Shown here: positions 43,394 to 55,214 of the stretch, one piece after another
Position numbering within the stretch: position 1 is the stretch's first letter
Layout of the letters: each line of letters begins with the position of its first letter
Source: Meandrina meandrites
Lineage: Eukaryota > Cnidaria > Anthozoa > Scleractinia > Meandrinidae
Length of the DNA: 64,000 bases
NCBI GenBank assembly: GCA_963693305.1
Contig: OY855903.1
Coordinates: 26,246,455 to 26,310,454, forward strand
Direction of reading: 5' to 3'
The notes under the pieces: model-generated
Seen by the model: only the letters and a program-made list of their open reading frames with translations
The model's database searches: none
What the model was told of the DNA's origin: nothing
Made by a program: the position numbers and the translations under genes

Positions 43394-46300
43394 GTACTGA
43401 AATGCTAGCTTGCGTGCCGATCATCTAGAGTTGAGTTGTCGTCCGAATTAAATTACTTCTTGTTCAAAAGAGTCTACATGCTAATTTAGTTATATCTAAA
43501 AGCAAATCTATACTACTTTGACTAATGATCGTACGGTTAATCAGTATAGCCTCTCTTATACATTCTGTTAACGAAAGTTAATACGACTTGCGCCGGCAAG
43601 AGGAACCAATATCATCTTAATTTACCAGCCTGTGAGCTGGTAATGACTGTCAGTTCAATAATATGTATTTTATGGTACACTATTTGTTATTACTGTTAAG
43701 TAAAATGGGGTTCTGAGGGGAGATTTGACAATTCAAGTTCACTTATTGTTCTTGCAGGAATCCATTTTACATGTAGCGGAAGAGAAGGAAAACGAAAACA
43801 AAATAAGACATCGACGCTCTGATCTTCATCGGCGAAGATTTATGAAGAAGCAATCGCAATATTAGTTTCGTTCGGACATGTGAACATTTACAAAGGGGCA
43901 TAGCTCGAGGATACTTTCCCACTTGAAGTGAAACGTAATCCCTTCTTTGTCGTCAGTTACGACGATTTAAGCCGGAATCTAAATTCTAAATTATTCTGGC
44001 TTAGTGTTTTAATTGTCGTTCCGTTCGTATTAAACTCGTATAAACAGATTTTGATTCCATCACTAACTGGTACTGTTTATTATTATTATTTTTGTTTCTT
44101 CTCCTTTTTTTCCTGTTACCCTTTTTTCTACTTATTATCTAAACTACTATTCATACATACTTAATTACAGTTAAATTTAAATTACTTATTACTTGTCTTA
44201 TCATATTTTTCTTTCGTTTTTTTCTCTTCAATCATGCACAACCTAGTCATAGCAATTTAGTTTTTAACTAAGTCTGCTCGTTTAGTTTATTCTTATTCTG
44301 AGTAGTTTTTTTTTTTTTTGCTTATTTTAGTTCATTTACTTTATGCTGTTATATTTTCTATTTATTTTTGGCAAACTAAAATGGTTGTTGTAGTTTGCGT
44401 GCTGTGCATTCGCCATTTGAGCACCAAAATCGCTCTATCTTTACTGACAGGTTGTGAAAATCAGTGGCTTCCCGGCTCCAACCTCTGCGTCCCACTTGAG
44501 ACCCTTCTCCGTTTTCTTTGTTTTAAACAAGCTGCTTAATTGCCTTTCAGAAGCTGGAAATTCTACAGTTACAAGCATTAATGGAACGGCTGAGTAAGAG
44601 AGCTACACTTGAAGTTATTTGAAAACCTCTATAGGTTTTGCTGCGATGGAGACACTGTAACTTGAGTGAAAACACCTTGACTGTGGGAAGAAATGCCAAT
44701 TTATTTGATTGGGAAAAAAGTGTTTCCCCTCTTTTTCACATAGCATCGATCGCGGAAACATTTCACGAGATGTAATTTGCAAATCATTTTAGTTTATCTC
44801 CTGATTAGCCAAAGAAAATAACACTGGTCTGGGCACGTTTTATAAGATTTAAATTTGTGCAGAGTAGATTTCATCAAATACAAAGTCACACAGTGAGTCC
44901 TGGTATTTTATTCATCTTTAGGATAGAAGGAATTCAATATGGTGACTAATTTCGATTCTTCTTTAGATGCGAGCCCGTGGCTAGACAAGTTCCAGTAGAA
45001 ACATGCTTGCCATATCAAAGCAAATTTCCAGACGGCTATTGCAAAGATATCATTGGTTATACACCCGTCTATGGCAGTTATCAAGACCTAAACAAGAGCG
45101 AAAATAAGCTTCTCTCCTATCAGGTGGCCAAGAACTTTCTTCTGAAGACACGACAGCCAAGAGAAATCAAATCCTTTGTGCGACAAAGTTGTTTGGAAAT
45201 GGTGGACGATGTGTACTGTCATTATTACTTTAAACGCTGCGACATTTCTTTAAAACCTCAATTCATTTGCAGAGAAACATGCAATAAGCTTTTGTTCGAA
45301 GTATGTGATAGGGAATTCATCGAGGTGAAACGTTTCGCAGCACAGGATCCCTCGTTTTTCATGGACATCATCAACTGCGGAATTCTACCGTTTCGGAATG
45401 AATCACCCAACTGCTACTATCTTGACAAGATACGAGGTTAGTAGAGGGGAGTGGTACCCTGGGCTGTCATCTGCTGAATATGATGCATAAGGAATTAGGA
45501 CGGGGATGGAGAAACCCTACAATCCCTTGTGTATTAGATGTCAGAACACAGTCCCTGGTTACCAGCTTGCAGATGGGAGATTTTTATCAGCCTCGGAGCG
45601 GTTGAGCTATAGCACTCTTTCTCTTAGGGGATTAAGTACTATTTAATTGTTCACCGTTTCCGTGTAAGAAAAATTTTTTAGTAAGCTGATATTAAACTCA
45701 CTGAGCTGGATTCATCGCGAAAGGAATTTTAGTTGACGCGTGAGGCTTTGTCTGCGCTTAAAGAGCAGTCCATACACTAATATCTCCTCTTTTTTTTCTT
45801 CTTTCTGCTATTATAGACAAACTTAATGTTCTGGAGAGTGAAGGTAAATACTACGAACCAATACAAGGGTAAAACACTTGCTGAAACTTGTTAAGTGTAG
45901 GTGAACACCTTTGTTACCCTCTAACTATAACCGAGGGTGGTGTTGGTTACGGTATCAAACAGCGAAAGAAGGACTTGATTAACTTCGAGTAACACGTATG
46001 CTTTCGGTTTTCATTTAGACAGAGCTACTAGTTTTAGCTAATTGCGTGCAAAAGGAAACAACAAATGTTTCGCGAGCTTTTCTGCCCTGGTTACCTCTCA
46101 GTTCACAAAATGATCACAGAATTTTTTAATACGGCTTGCTTTAAGGAACTAGTATGTTTAATTTTGATGAAATGTTTAGCAGAAGGTTCAACCGATGAGA
46201 TGCAGAGCTAAAGGCAGAACTTTTAATTACTATACTTACCGAGGAAGCCACATTAGCTCTAGCTGGTTTTCATGCAAGTCCTCTATCCAAGTCGAATTGG

Positions 46301-49300
46301 AGTTTGGAAATGTTGGAGAGACTTGAGAGTCTCTCTTCAGAAGGGAGGAAAACCCGATCGCGAGAACCCTGAGGAAAACCCTCGGAGCAAGGACGAAAAC
46401 TAACAATAAACTCAACCCATATATGGCAGCTGGCCAGAATCGAACCCGGGCCACATTGGTAGGAGGCGATCGCTCTCACCACTGCGTCACCCTTGCTCCG
46501 TAGCGCCAACCTTGCTCTCCCCTTCTTTTCTCGGGCGGTTAACCACTCACCGTGATGACTTGTATTTCTTGAAATTATGATCGCTTCATGAGAAGGTTTC
46601 GATTTTCGTGATTGCGATAATTTTCAAAATCAAGGTCATTTTGTTGCAGACTGCTTCTACGGAGATGGACGTGGTTACCGTGGCAACAGAAGCGTCACAG
46701 TTTCCGGGTACACTTGTCAGCCGTGGAGCCCCCAATGCCCCCATCAACACGATATCAACACGACGATATACAAAGAAGTTACTGGCAATTTATGTCGTAA
46801 TCCAGGAGGGTACGCTTTGAATGGGCCTTGGTGTTTCACCACAAATAGATCTGTGAGATGGCAGTCCTGTGGTGTGCCTAAATGTGCCAAACGACGTAAG
46901 TAGATTGGCATGTCAAGTTTTTAATTAAATAAAGGGTTTATACAGAGTAAAATATGAAATTACTGCGAGAAGGAAAGTGGAGCAGGCCAGTCAATTCTAA
47001 ACAAAATTAGCAGGGTGTGCATTTATTCTTTCCCGTTTTACGGACTGCCTTGAATATATCTCTTTAACTTAACTCTTCGGGATTTGATCTATTTTTCCAA
47101 TATTTGCCTACCATTTAAATCCGATCCTTATCCCTTTGTCAAATAGCACCTTCAAGTCCACCAGCCAATTTCCTGGGTCACAACACGAGCTCAACAAGCA
47201 TACAACTCACTTGGGGAGATGTTCCAAAGGATTTCATTCATGGAATACTTCTTGGATTTCACGTTTCCTGTCAGGGGGTCAGCAACGTGTCAGACAGACA
47301 TTTCAAGAATTTAACGACTACGAAGCGTGATTGGAGGTTCGAAAAACTTCAAAAATATAGGAATTATAGTTGTCAGCTGAGAGCGTACAACAACTTTGGA
47401 ATTGGAAATTGGAGTGGAAGATTGGTCATTTCAACAGATGAAGATGGTAAGTATTCACAGGTGACAAAAGCGTACTGTAAGAGTTTGTATGAATGTAAAA
47501 TTGAGTTGAAAAACTCTTTTTTCTTTGAAATGGTACAATAAAGCTTGAAACCTGGTGTCCTTTTCTTGTCTTTTTTTGTGCTTCTTAAAGCTATACGCGG
47601 GATTTTCGTTTCAATGTCTACACTTCACAATAAAAAGAAAATTGTGCATATAGCTTTAAGAAGCACGAGAAAAATAGGCACCAGGTAAGGTTTCGAGCTT
47701 TATTGTAAAAGAAGACATTTTCAATTCAATTTTAAGTCCATAAAAACACTCATGGTGTGGTTTAGTTTGGCTTTCACCTGTTATTTATTAATGGCGGAAA
47801 CACGATCTAATTATTAATTCTCTAATCCTAGTACCAGATCGTCCTCCAACGAACATAACCACACTCAACCTAGGAACAGATACGGTACAAGTCAGCTGGA
47901 ACCCAGTCCCTTCAGAACATACCAATGGAAAGGTGCTTGGTTACCAAGTGTTCTACACTGACGATTTCAACGATTTGTCAAATGCCAACATTACCTTAGT
48001 TATACCAGAAAAAACGCATTCAAAGATTAACGGATTGAAAGCCAGCACCAATTATAGTTTTCAGGTTCTTGCTTTTACGGCAAAGGGCAATGGCGCTAAA
48101 AGCAAGGCCTACTTCTCAAAAACTTTATCAGGTAATGACTTTTTCTGATAATTGAAAAAAAACCGACCTCATACATATTGTATTTAACTTTGGTTGATTT
48201 TAATGACTTCTGTTAACCACGCAAGAATCGCTTGAACAAACAGAAGCAAATTGTTTCCTGCTCTTTTAGGCCTGTAAGCACAAAGGAAGAAAACCTGTGG
48301 TTTGTAGCAATAAAAATTGTAAATAATCATGTAGAAAGTATTACACAATGTTATAAAATTAATTAAGTGGAGGCGGAGTGGCAGTAGCCTTAAGTTAGGG
48401 CGCTGGCTTTCCAATGCTGATCACCAGGATTCAATCCAAATCCACCAGATGGATTTGTGTTTGGTGGTCCCGAACTCAACTCCACCACGTTTTGTAAATA
48501 GCCAACTGGTCAGCCTCCTGTCAGTTGAAGATTGCATGTTTGATTTGTTTCATATTTGTTTCTAACGCGCATTTGGTGATTCACATGAAATCTGCGCGAT
48601 GTAAATGTTTTTATTCTTAGATGATGATCAACAACCAGACATCATTACAATAAGCACGGTCAACAAATACAAACTAGAGCAAACTCACAAATCACTCAAT
48701 TAAAACTTGTAGAAACGTGGTAAGTGCTGTAAAACGTCAAATATTTGTGCTAAATTATTTTTTAGTTATACCCTGGGAACTTAAGAAATCTATGAAGGTG
48801 AAATTCAAATTGTTGTACATGATCCAAGATCACAATGCTTATAAAGTTCTCAAATGTTGGGTGTAAAATCAAATTTCGATTTTCTCCTAATTGTTCTATT
48901 GCAGGTCCGAAATAGGAACCTTACTAACTTTTCTCTTGTTACAATTTATTCACAGACCTTACTGGTTGGATGCCAAATGCAGACCTAAGTTCAGGCGAAT
49001 CACAAAGTGGAAAAGGTTATGCACACTTGAAGCCGTTTTGTATTTTTGCTTGTTTTTTTTTCATGAATTGAGATCCGTAACATCCGTAAAAGTAGCTGAC
49101 GACAACATGCATGGCAAAATGGAAAGCTAGATACAGATATTATCAGAGGTTCACAATAACATGCAGTAACATATAGCTGGATGGGTTTTTTTTTCTACTC
49201 AACGAGAAGCTCCCAGAACTTAACTTTTTCAGGGTTCCCAGATCGTATCTGCATGGGCTGAACTTTTCATATATAGTCTCTAAACTAGCGTCTCTAAACT

Positions 49301-50963
49301 TTGACTGCTAAATATTTTCACATTGTGAACACTTTTAAATATCGTACTATAGCGGATTCAAATAAATTATTAAAAAAATCGCTAACCTGTCTATATAGAA
49401 CTGACACCTTTTATCTTGCAATGTTACAGTAAGCCTAGCAGTGGCTGCCGTGTTGTCCGGGACAATCGCTCTTGGCACAGTTGGTTTGGCGATATACTTT
49501 GTCCGAAAAAGAAGGATGTCATCAAATGCCAACAACAAAAATGGTACGGTATACAAAGAAGCTTTCTGAAGGGAGCTTGTTTACAACAGCTTGCAAAAGT
49601 TGTGCTTCCTTTTTTCACGCCCAATCTTCAAGTATAACATTGTTGCGGATGCAAATGTTTCCCAGTTTAGCCACGCTGGAAATATGATGCGGAAACAACT
49701 GAAAACTGCCACTCGGGCAGCAAAACATTTTTCTTGCTTCCGGCTAATTTAGCCACCTAGGAAACACGACAAGGAACAATGTTTCCGCAACAAGTTTAGC
49801 CAGGCCTTTATCCTGTGAAAACAATGAGTTCGTAAGAAAAATCTAAAGACAAGGTTACTTTTTACCGCCATTCATCTTACGGTATGAAGTCGCAATATTG
49901 TCCACCGCTCTAAAGAACAGAGGTATCACACTTTTTCATATATATAGACATTATCATCTTGCATATGAATCACCATTACATAATAAGTTAAAACACTTTG
50001 TGCAAGATTGCGTTTTCATTGCTGCAGGGCTCGACAAATTCCAGCCTGTCCTTAGGACAAGACGACAAGCAGCTCTCACATTTTGCTGCCCGGGGCAGTT
50101 GAATGTTTGTCTTACTTTCCTTTTCCAATTTTAAAATCATCATTTAGTCCGGGACGACTTGTCTGGACCCTTGTCCCTCAGGCAAGTCAGCATGAAAAGT
50201 TACTTGCCAGACGGGACGTACTTTTTTCGAGCCCTGTGTACGCGTCTTAGAAAACTTTAGCCAACAATGTTTTAACAGAACAAATTACCGATCTAAATTG
50301 TTTATTATTGAATTTCCAGACGTAAATTGTCCACTTGTACCTTATGCCATTTCCTCCCCCGGCTGGGTTGAAAGGATGGCTACAACTGATTCCCAAGGAT
50401 ACGACATGCCAGACAATGTTCCCACCATAACTCGCCAGCCACGGTACATCAACATTGCTGCTGATGGCTCGCTTGACCTTCCAGCACATTTAAGGAGTAT
50501 TGTTACCGAGTTTGAGCAGCAGTATGAAAACACGCGCTACAGGAGGCTGCAACCCTGTGGTAGGCCACGATCACTGGCAGGAGCAGTGGATGAGCATGGG
50601 AACACCGTGTATGATAGGCTGCAAAGAGGAATCTCTCCAATTGCTACTTACCACGGCGATATGTGCAGTCGAGGTGTGCGAATTGCTGCTGTAAAGAAGG
50701 AACACAAGCACTGCCATTCGGTTGACCTGGGCGAGCTACGAGGGTCTACTGGGGCTCTTCAGGGAGATGCAGGAAGCATGGAAGCGACACATGTTCCAGG
50801 TACCTTGGAACACAGGTATCAGCGCCGTTTCTCTATTGACATGGGTCACCTAAGAGAATTTATTGCTCTCAGAGAAACGAAGATCTCTACCAAAGAAGAG
50901 AGCTCGGCTTTAGCAGACCAACCAGAAGCCCAGGAAGTAAGTCACAATGCCGTCACTTGCTGA
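43345..50963 (+). CDS. Receptor gene 3: CRD, kringle, two FN3, TM, full tail
   Basis: Ten exons: 43345-43393, 44551-44593, 44967-45436, 45817-45843, 46650-46895, 47147-47446, 47832-48131, 48956-49015, 49430-49543 and 50320-50963. They give 750 aa and TGA with frame kept throughout. Order: signal peptide (1-16), CRD (31-187), microexon, kringle (197-278), FN3-1 (279-378), FN3-3 (379-478), stalk (479-498), helix (499-536), tail (537-750). No FN3-2 exon or remnant lies between 47447 and 47831; a MITE sits there instead. The furin-like RxKR before the CRD is degenerate (VARQ). An alternative stop-containing exon may exist at 48621. Kringle length and FN3-1 place it with gene 4. An AATAAA lies at about 51013. 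Confidence 0.85.
44551..44593 (+). CDS. Gene 3 exon 2: linker
   Basis: 43 bases, CTTTCAG to GA|GTAAGA, encoding EAGNSTVTSINGTA with two sequons (NST, NGT). Confidence 0.7.
44967..45436 (+). CDS. Gene 3 exon 3: Frizzled-type CRD
   Basis: Ten CRD cysteines with the MVDDVYCHYYFKRCDIS core, plus the extra N-terminal cysteine (ECEPVARQ). Ends YYLDKIRG before GTTAGT, where the others have YYPDK/YYPDQ. Confidence 0.85.
45817..45843 (+). CDS. Gene 3 exon 4: 27-base microexon
   Basis: Encodes DKLNVLESE between ATTATAG and GAAG|GTAAAT, identical to gene 4 and one residue from gene 1. Confidence 0.8.
46211..46507 (-). mobile_element. tRNA-headed SINE in gene 3 intron 4
   Basis: On the minus strand: GCAAGGGTGACGCAGTGGTG (A-box-like), then GGCCCGGGTTCGATTCTGGC (B box), then a body with CGTCCTTGCTCCGAGGGTTT and TTTCCTCCCTTCTG shared with the LINE 3' end at 42300-42400. 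The head supplies the internal pol III promoter. Confidence 0.75.
46650..46895 (+). CDS. Gene 3 exon 5: kringle domain
   Basis: A complete kringle (GYRG, CQPW, LCRNPGG, GPWCF, SCGVPKC) with the extra cysteine (SPQCPH). It is two codons shorter than in genes 1 and 2 (KEVTGNLC), shared with gene 4. Confidence 0.9.
47147..47446 (+). CDS. Gene 3 exon 6: FN3-1
   Basis: FN3 domain with TWGDVPKDFIHG, YRNYSCQLRAYNNFG and GNWSGRL. It shares SNVSDRH and FGIGNWS with gene 4 but not with genes 1 and 2. Cysteine pair kept (VSCQ, YSC). Confidence 0.85.
47536..47705. mobile_element. 170-bp MITE in place of FN3-2 in gene 3
   Basis: CAATAAAGCTTGAAACCTGG and the imperfect complement ending AGCTTTATTG form long inverted ends (inner GTGCTTCTTAAAGCTATA also pairs). 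TA flanks it at 47534-47535 and 47706-47707, as for mariner-type elements. Confidence 0.75.
47832..48131 (+). CDS. Gene 3 exon 7: FN3-3
   Basis: Starts VPDRPPTNITTLN, with VSWNPVPSEHTNG and NYSFQVLAFTAKGNG; 300 bases, phase 1-1. Homologous to FN3-3 of genes 1 and 2, which shows the missing domain is FN3-2. Confidence 0.85.
48370..48620 (+). mobile_element. tRNA-like SINE before the candidate alternative exon
   Basis: AGGCGGAGTGGCAGTAGCC (A-box-like) and ACCAGGATTCAATCC (B-box-like) open the element. It runs towards the TTTTTATTCTTAG acceptor at 48620. The head is weaker than in the other two SINEs. Confidence 0.5.
48621..48719 (+). CDS. Candidate alternative exon with in-frame stop, gene 3
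   Basis: It has an acceptor TTTTTATTCTTAG and a strong donor ACGTG|GTAAGT. The length is 99 bases, so the phase is symmetric. In the phase left by FN3-3 it adds DDDQQPDIITISTVN and about 11 more residues and then hits TAA, upstream of the helix. Inclusion would give a secreted ectodomain; skipping gives the membrane form. Expression is unknown and it may be a dead exon. Confidence 0.3.
48956..49015 (+). CDS. Gene 3 juxtamembrane exon
   Basis: 60 bases, phase 1-1, TTCACAG to AAAG|GTTATG. Encodes DLTGWMPNADLSSGESQSGK, which aligns with the gene 1 stalk (same length less one codon, shared SSG and S-basic-G end). Confidence 0.6.
49430..49543 (+). CDS. Gene 3 exon: transmembrane helix
   Basis: 114 bases encoding SLAVAAVLSGTIALG to IYFVRKRR: helix plus stop-transfer, same exon length and boundary as genes 1 and 2. 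Confidence 0.85.
50026..50237. mobile_element. hAT-like MITE
   Basis: The ends CAGGGCTCGACAAA and TTTTTTCGAGCCCTG are inverted, with CTTGTC-type motifs paired inside. The 8-base flanks do not match, so it is old or misbounded. It lies in the last intron of gene 3. Confidence 0.55.
50320..50963 (+). CDS. Gene 3 last exon: cytoplasmic tail
   Basis: 214 codons with TGA. Shares with gene 1 the PYAIS start, the YINIAADGSLDLP core, YENTRYRRL, RPRSL/RRFSI phosphosite-like motifs, the SVDLGELR and SIDMGHLR pair and the VTC end. Conservation across two paralogues suggests the tail is functional. The family is unrecognised. Confidence 0.85.
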
Positions 50964-51392
50964 GCACATACTGATGGACAGGACAATACTCAATCGTATT
51001 TCAATGTTAAGAAATAAATTTGTGTCAATCTGAAACATGGTAACAATAATATAATAACCTTTTAGACTGTCAGACAGTTAAATGCAAACATGGCTATAAA
51101 ATTTGGCTTAGCTCATCCTACAATATCCATGCAATGCCTACCCTATTTACCTTGTATGCCAGGTAATGTTTCGTGACAAATCAATTCAACTCAACCATAT
51201 TGCTTAATAACGTAATACGATAACAACAAACTCAATTTACTTTGCTTTAATAAACATTTTAGTAAAGAATACCCCTTTATTTTCACACGTGCGTACCTAA
51301 ATAAGTAATCCGAAGGGGTAGCACGGCACAGTTTGAAAGTAAATTACGCTACGTGATCGATGCAACCCAATCAGAATCGGTAGTGGTGAACA
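50964..51392 (+). promoter_or_regulatory. Gene 3 3' region
   Basis: An AATAAA at about 51013, 50 bases after the stop, is the only polyadenylation-like signal nearby. The long conserved 3' block of genes 1 and 2 was not recognised here. Confidence 0.45.
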
Positions 51393-54267
51393 TTCGTCGA
51401 CCCCCGCTATTTCGAGCTCGATCAATTCGAAGTCCCCGTTATTTCGAACGTAGGTTATATTCCGTCCTTGGATTTACCCTTATGTCTTCAGTCATTTATA
51501 CCATTAGCTATTTCGAACTCCCCGCTGTTTCGAACTTCCCGCTATTTTCCAGGGCCTAACATCAACCCTGCTATTTCGAACTTGTAAAGAACACTGGAAG
51601 CGATCGAGACTCTCTCGTACCACAGTTTGTTTGCTGTTGGGGGAATCGAGATTCAACGACGAACTAGGCAGCTGTCTTTTATGATCAACAAAAGCATTAG
51701 ATAATATATAGATTTAGGCAGGCCTAAAAGCGGAGCTCCTATTTATTATTTTTTGGCTTGAGTTTGCACTGTTTCTCAATTAATACGTAGCCACACTATT
51801 TCTAAGCGTATACGGTTGCCCATATAGGTACATGTCGTTGCACTTTATTGGGTTCCTCCAGAAACTCATAAGAAGTTTCTGGTCCCTCATGCACGTATAC
51901 ACGTAGGCGCACACATCAAATTTTAGTGTTAAGACTTAACTCTAAGGGTTATAAGGCGAAGAAATTTGTTTTGATTTAATGCAAAACAGTCAAGGCAAAA
52001 GTTCAACTCAATGCACTGAACAAAGTGAATTCGCGGCTAACCAAAATGAACTCACGCCACAACAAAAAAATCACAACGGCAAAACTAACTCGGCAAATTC
52101 ATTGGGAGCCGGTTTAAGTCATTTTTAAGCAGTTTTTTGTGTGTAAGAATTGTGACAGTTTGTGATTTAGGAAGTGGTGCTCGCTGTCTAATAAGCTTAC
52201 AATGTAGTTTTGAACCATCTTGGTTTGGTTGCATGATTATTACGCTGCATGTTTTATCGTACACATTGCTAAATACCCTAGAGAATTTTATGCAGAGAAG
52301 TGAATGAATTTCCTTCGTCTCTAACAGGCAAATGTGCGTTAGGAAAAGTCTGAACTCACTCACCCAAGCACAGGCAACTCGCAACATAAAAACCGGCGTA
52401 AATACTCGTTTACGAATCTAAAAATTTATCACGCGTATGAGATTTCAACACACTCACCAAAATGACAAAAATGCAAGCGAGTGAAATAGAGCAATTGGAT
52501 AATAAATCGTTTAATCGTTGGTGTGAAGTATCGTTGCCGAAGGTTTACTACTTTTATGCTTTGATTTGTTTGCGGGATTTTTCAGCAAATGCAGCGCGCG
52601 AAATCATGTTTTTGATCCGTGTAGCTCAATAATTGAATATTCTTTTCAAAAGCCAACGATGAAACTCACAGTTAACTCCACTAAAAAAACACAATATTTG
52701 AAACGAAACATTTAATAGGCAAAAGTTCTCAAAAGTGATTAAAGCTAAGAGCAGTTGAAAGCAGCCGTTTTAACGAAATTTAAGCTTATAATTGACGGCA
52801 AGATCTGAAAACCGACAGCATCGAATTCGCTCATAAATGAAGGATAAACAGATTCTCATAACAAAATGTGTACATTTACGTTTGTTACCTCATATTTTGA
52901 GAAGGCTTGTCAATTCCACAGGGCAAAGCTTTCAAACCAGCCAAATAACATCGGCGACGAAGCAACGAAAACAGCACTACTTTCGTCCAATGTTCGTAAT
53001 AATCTCACACCACGGACATATACATAATTTGAATTATCAGCGAAGAGCAATATCTTTCTTCCTTTCGGTGTAGCTTTTAACAGTCTTTTATCCGTCACTT
53101 CAGTCAACTTGACCGGCTCTGAGCACACTTGTAAAATTAGCTCAGTTAATTTTCCAATCTTGGTCATCCGCAGGAACCGAAGACAGTGCTTCAACTCTCG
53201 CTGTTTTTGACTCGTACTCCGATATATCATGTTCAGGTCAAAAATGATTTCGGATCTTCCCGTTAAGAGGTTATCCTACATCACTTGGCATAAGTTTCCA
53301 TGCTGTAGATAAGTAAATAAAGCGAGAAATATTCACGAAGATCTATGTCCTCCAACACGCTTTCTTCCCGGCCGTCTTTCAATTCAGCAGTGAACAACGT
53401 GCAAGAGTTTGCCGCCTTTTCATACAATTGCTTCGTTTAAGATGAAATGAAATGTCCAGATCATTTTTTTTGACATGAGAAAAAATTTTTTTAAAATAGA
53501 TTTAGCCAAGCCTAAAAGCTGAGCTCCTCGGGTATTAACTTTGCCCTTTACCCTTTATTTAAATCTGAATTAACGCGATAATCAAAAAAATTGTAAAAAA
53601 CTAGGACTTGAGCCCGCGATCAACTAGAAAACCATCATCTGGTCAGCGGTCAACTTCACGAAAACACGTGACCTCGATGAGCTCCAGATGTGAGCCCGCG
53701 ATATGGCCACGTGATACTGGTCAGCGGATACCTTTTTTGACAGCTGTCAGTTGATCATAACATGTTGTAGCGTCTGTTTACGTACGTAAGTACAGTAGGG
53801 ATAAGTAGAGATGTGCCGCAGAGCTCCCCATCTCCCACAGCCTATTCTCCTAGCCTCCCCCCACCCTCGGTTGGGCTGCCTTAGGACTCCACTGCCCCTC
53901 CCCGAGAGTCTGTACGGGCGGGCGGGCGGGCGGGCGGGTGGGCGTACGCTGACGTCATAACCAAAATTTCTTGCATCGATAGGTTACCAAAATTCCTTAC
54001 CCATGGTGCTCCGCTGGCGCGCTTCGCGCGCCGGAGCTCCGCTAAAAAAACAACAAAAATATTTAAAGTTTCTTCGTAGAAACAGCATCTGCTGGTTAAT
54101 CTGACATATAATTATTTTTATTTAATCGTTTCTTTCCATACTGTATTTTATTAAAAATGATTCATTGCATGTTTACGAACTTTACACCACTCCGGTTATT
54201 TCGAAACCTTACTATTTCGAACTCTTTTTCATTTCCCCTGGGACTTCGAAATGGCGGGGTTCGACTG
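51393..54267. mobile_element. Pogo-like element, about 2.9 kb
   Basis: The left end GTCGACCCCCGCTATTTCGA and the right end TCGAAATGGCGGGGTTCGAC are inverted. Several TATTTCGAAC motifs lie subterminally at both sides (51430-51580 and 54195-54235). No intact transposase was found. A minus-strand open frame at 52910-53230 is of unknown origin. TTTAGSCRAGCCTAAAAGC occurs directly twice (about 51712 and 53502), so other insertions are probably nested inside. Confidence 0.55.
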
Positions 54268-54354
54268 CGAAGAGAAAACAATGGTAGAACCAATCAGATT
54301 CGCGGATTTCTAACAGAACACGGCTGAGTTTCTGAAAATCGTTAACACGATCGG

Positions 54355-54686
54355 CGAACATTGCTCTCTTAAGGGAATTGGTTTTTTTACATAAAAAATA
54401 TAGGTTTGGGATTGCAATCCTTTAAAATGCTTACTTAAACAATTGGACTACTCGCCCTCTTCTCTATGAACACTAGTCAACTTGACAGCCCCTTGCTGAC
54501 CATTCGCCCCAGACAAGACTCCGCGAACATTGCTCTCTAAAGGGGAATTTTGTTACATAAAAAGATAGGTTTGGAATTGCAATCCTTTAAAAATGCCTAC
54601 TTAAACAATTGGACTACTCGCTCTCTTCTCTATTAACGATAGTCAACTTGACAGCCCCTTGCTGACCATTCGACCCAAAAAGACTC
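54355..54686. repeat. Two tandem copies of a 169-base unit
   Basis: CGAACATTGCTCTC starts each unit (54355 and 54524). Each contains ATTGCAATCCTTTAAAA, AACAATTGGACTACTCG and CAACTTGACAGCCCCTTGCT. The copies differ by a few substitutions and short indels. Confidence 0.85.
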
Positions 54687-55214
54687 GGGCTCGATGTTTC
54701 GTTGTTAATTAGGAACAGCGATCTCCGGCCATAGAAAGAGACTGACAAATCAGAAAACTGAGATATTGATTTACACAGATCGAGGACAAAGTGTACATGG
54801 GAAAAGGGCTCGAAAACGGCATTCTACCGAGTCAACAACTTTAAGAAATTTGTTCCTTGCTGATCTAGACCTAGTAATATTAGATATCTTCATAGGTACA
54901 TAATAATACATTGTGTCATTTTTTCAGTTTCGCCGGAAAGGTGAGACTGATCATTAATAAACACTTCCCGAAACCTTTCTTTAGAAAGAGAGAATCATGA
55001 TAATTCGTTGGACAATAAGCAATAATTGTTAAATTGTACATTCAAGATACTGAATTTAAAACTCCACCAGAAGGGTCATAAATAAAATAAAAATCAGCGA
55101 ACACATGTATCTACAATTTTGCACTTTGCCACTTCTGAAACTGGGATTCCCCACTTTATGTTGCTCACCAAAGTCGTGAAGGGTTTTGGCCAGCTGCTAA
55201 AAATAAGCCCATTT

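Noticed and set aside
52910..53230. 106-codon minus-strand frame inside the pogo-like element
   Set aside because: No transposase or other motif recognised, no splice context, and upstream frame is interrupted.
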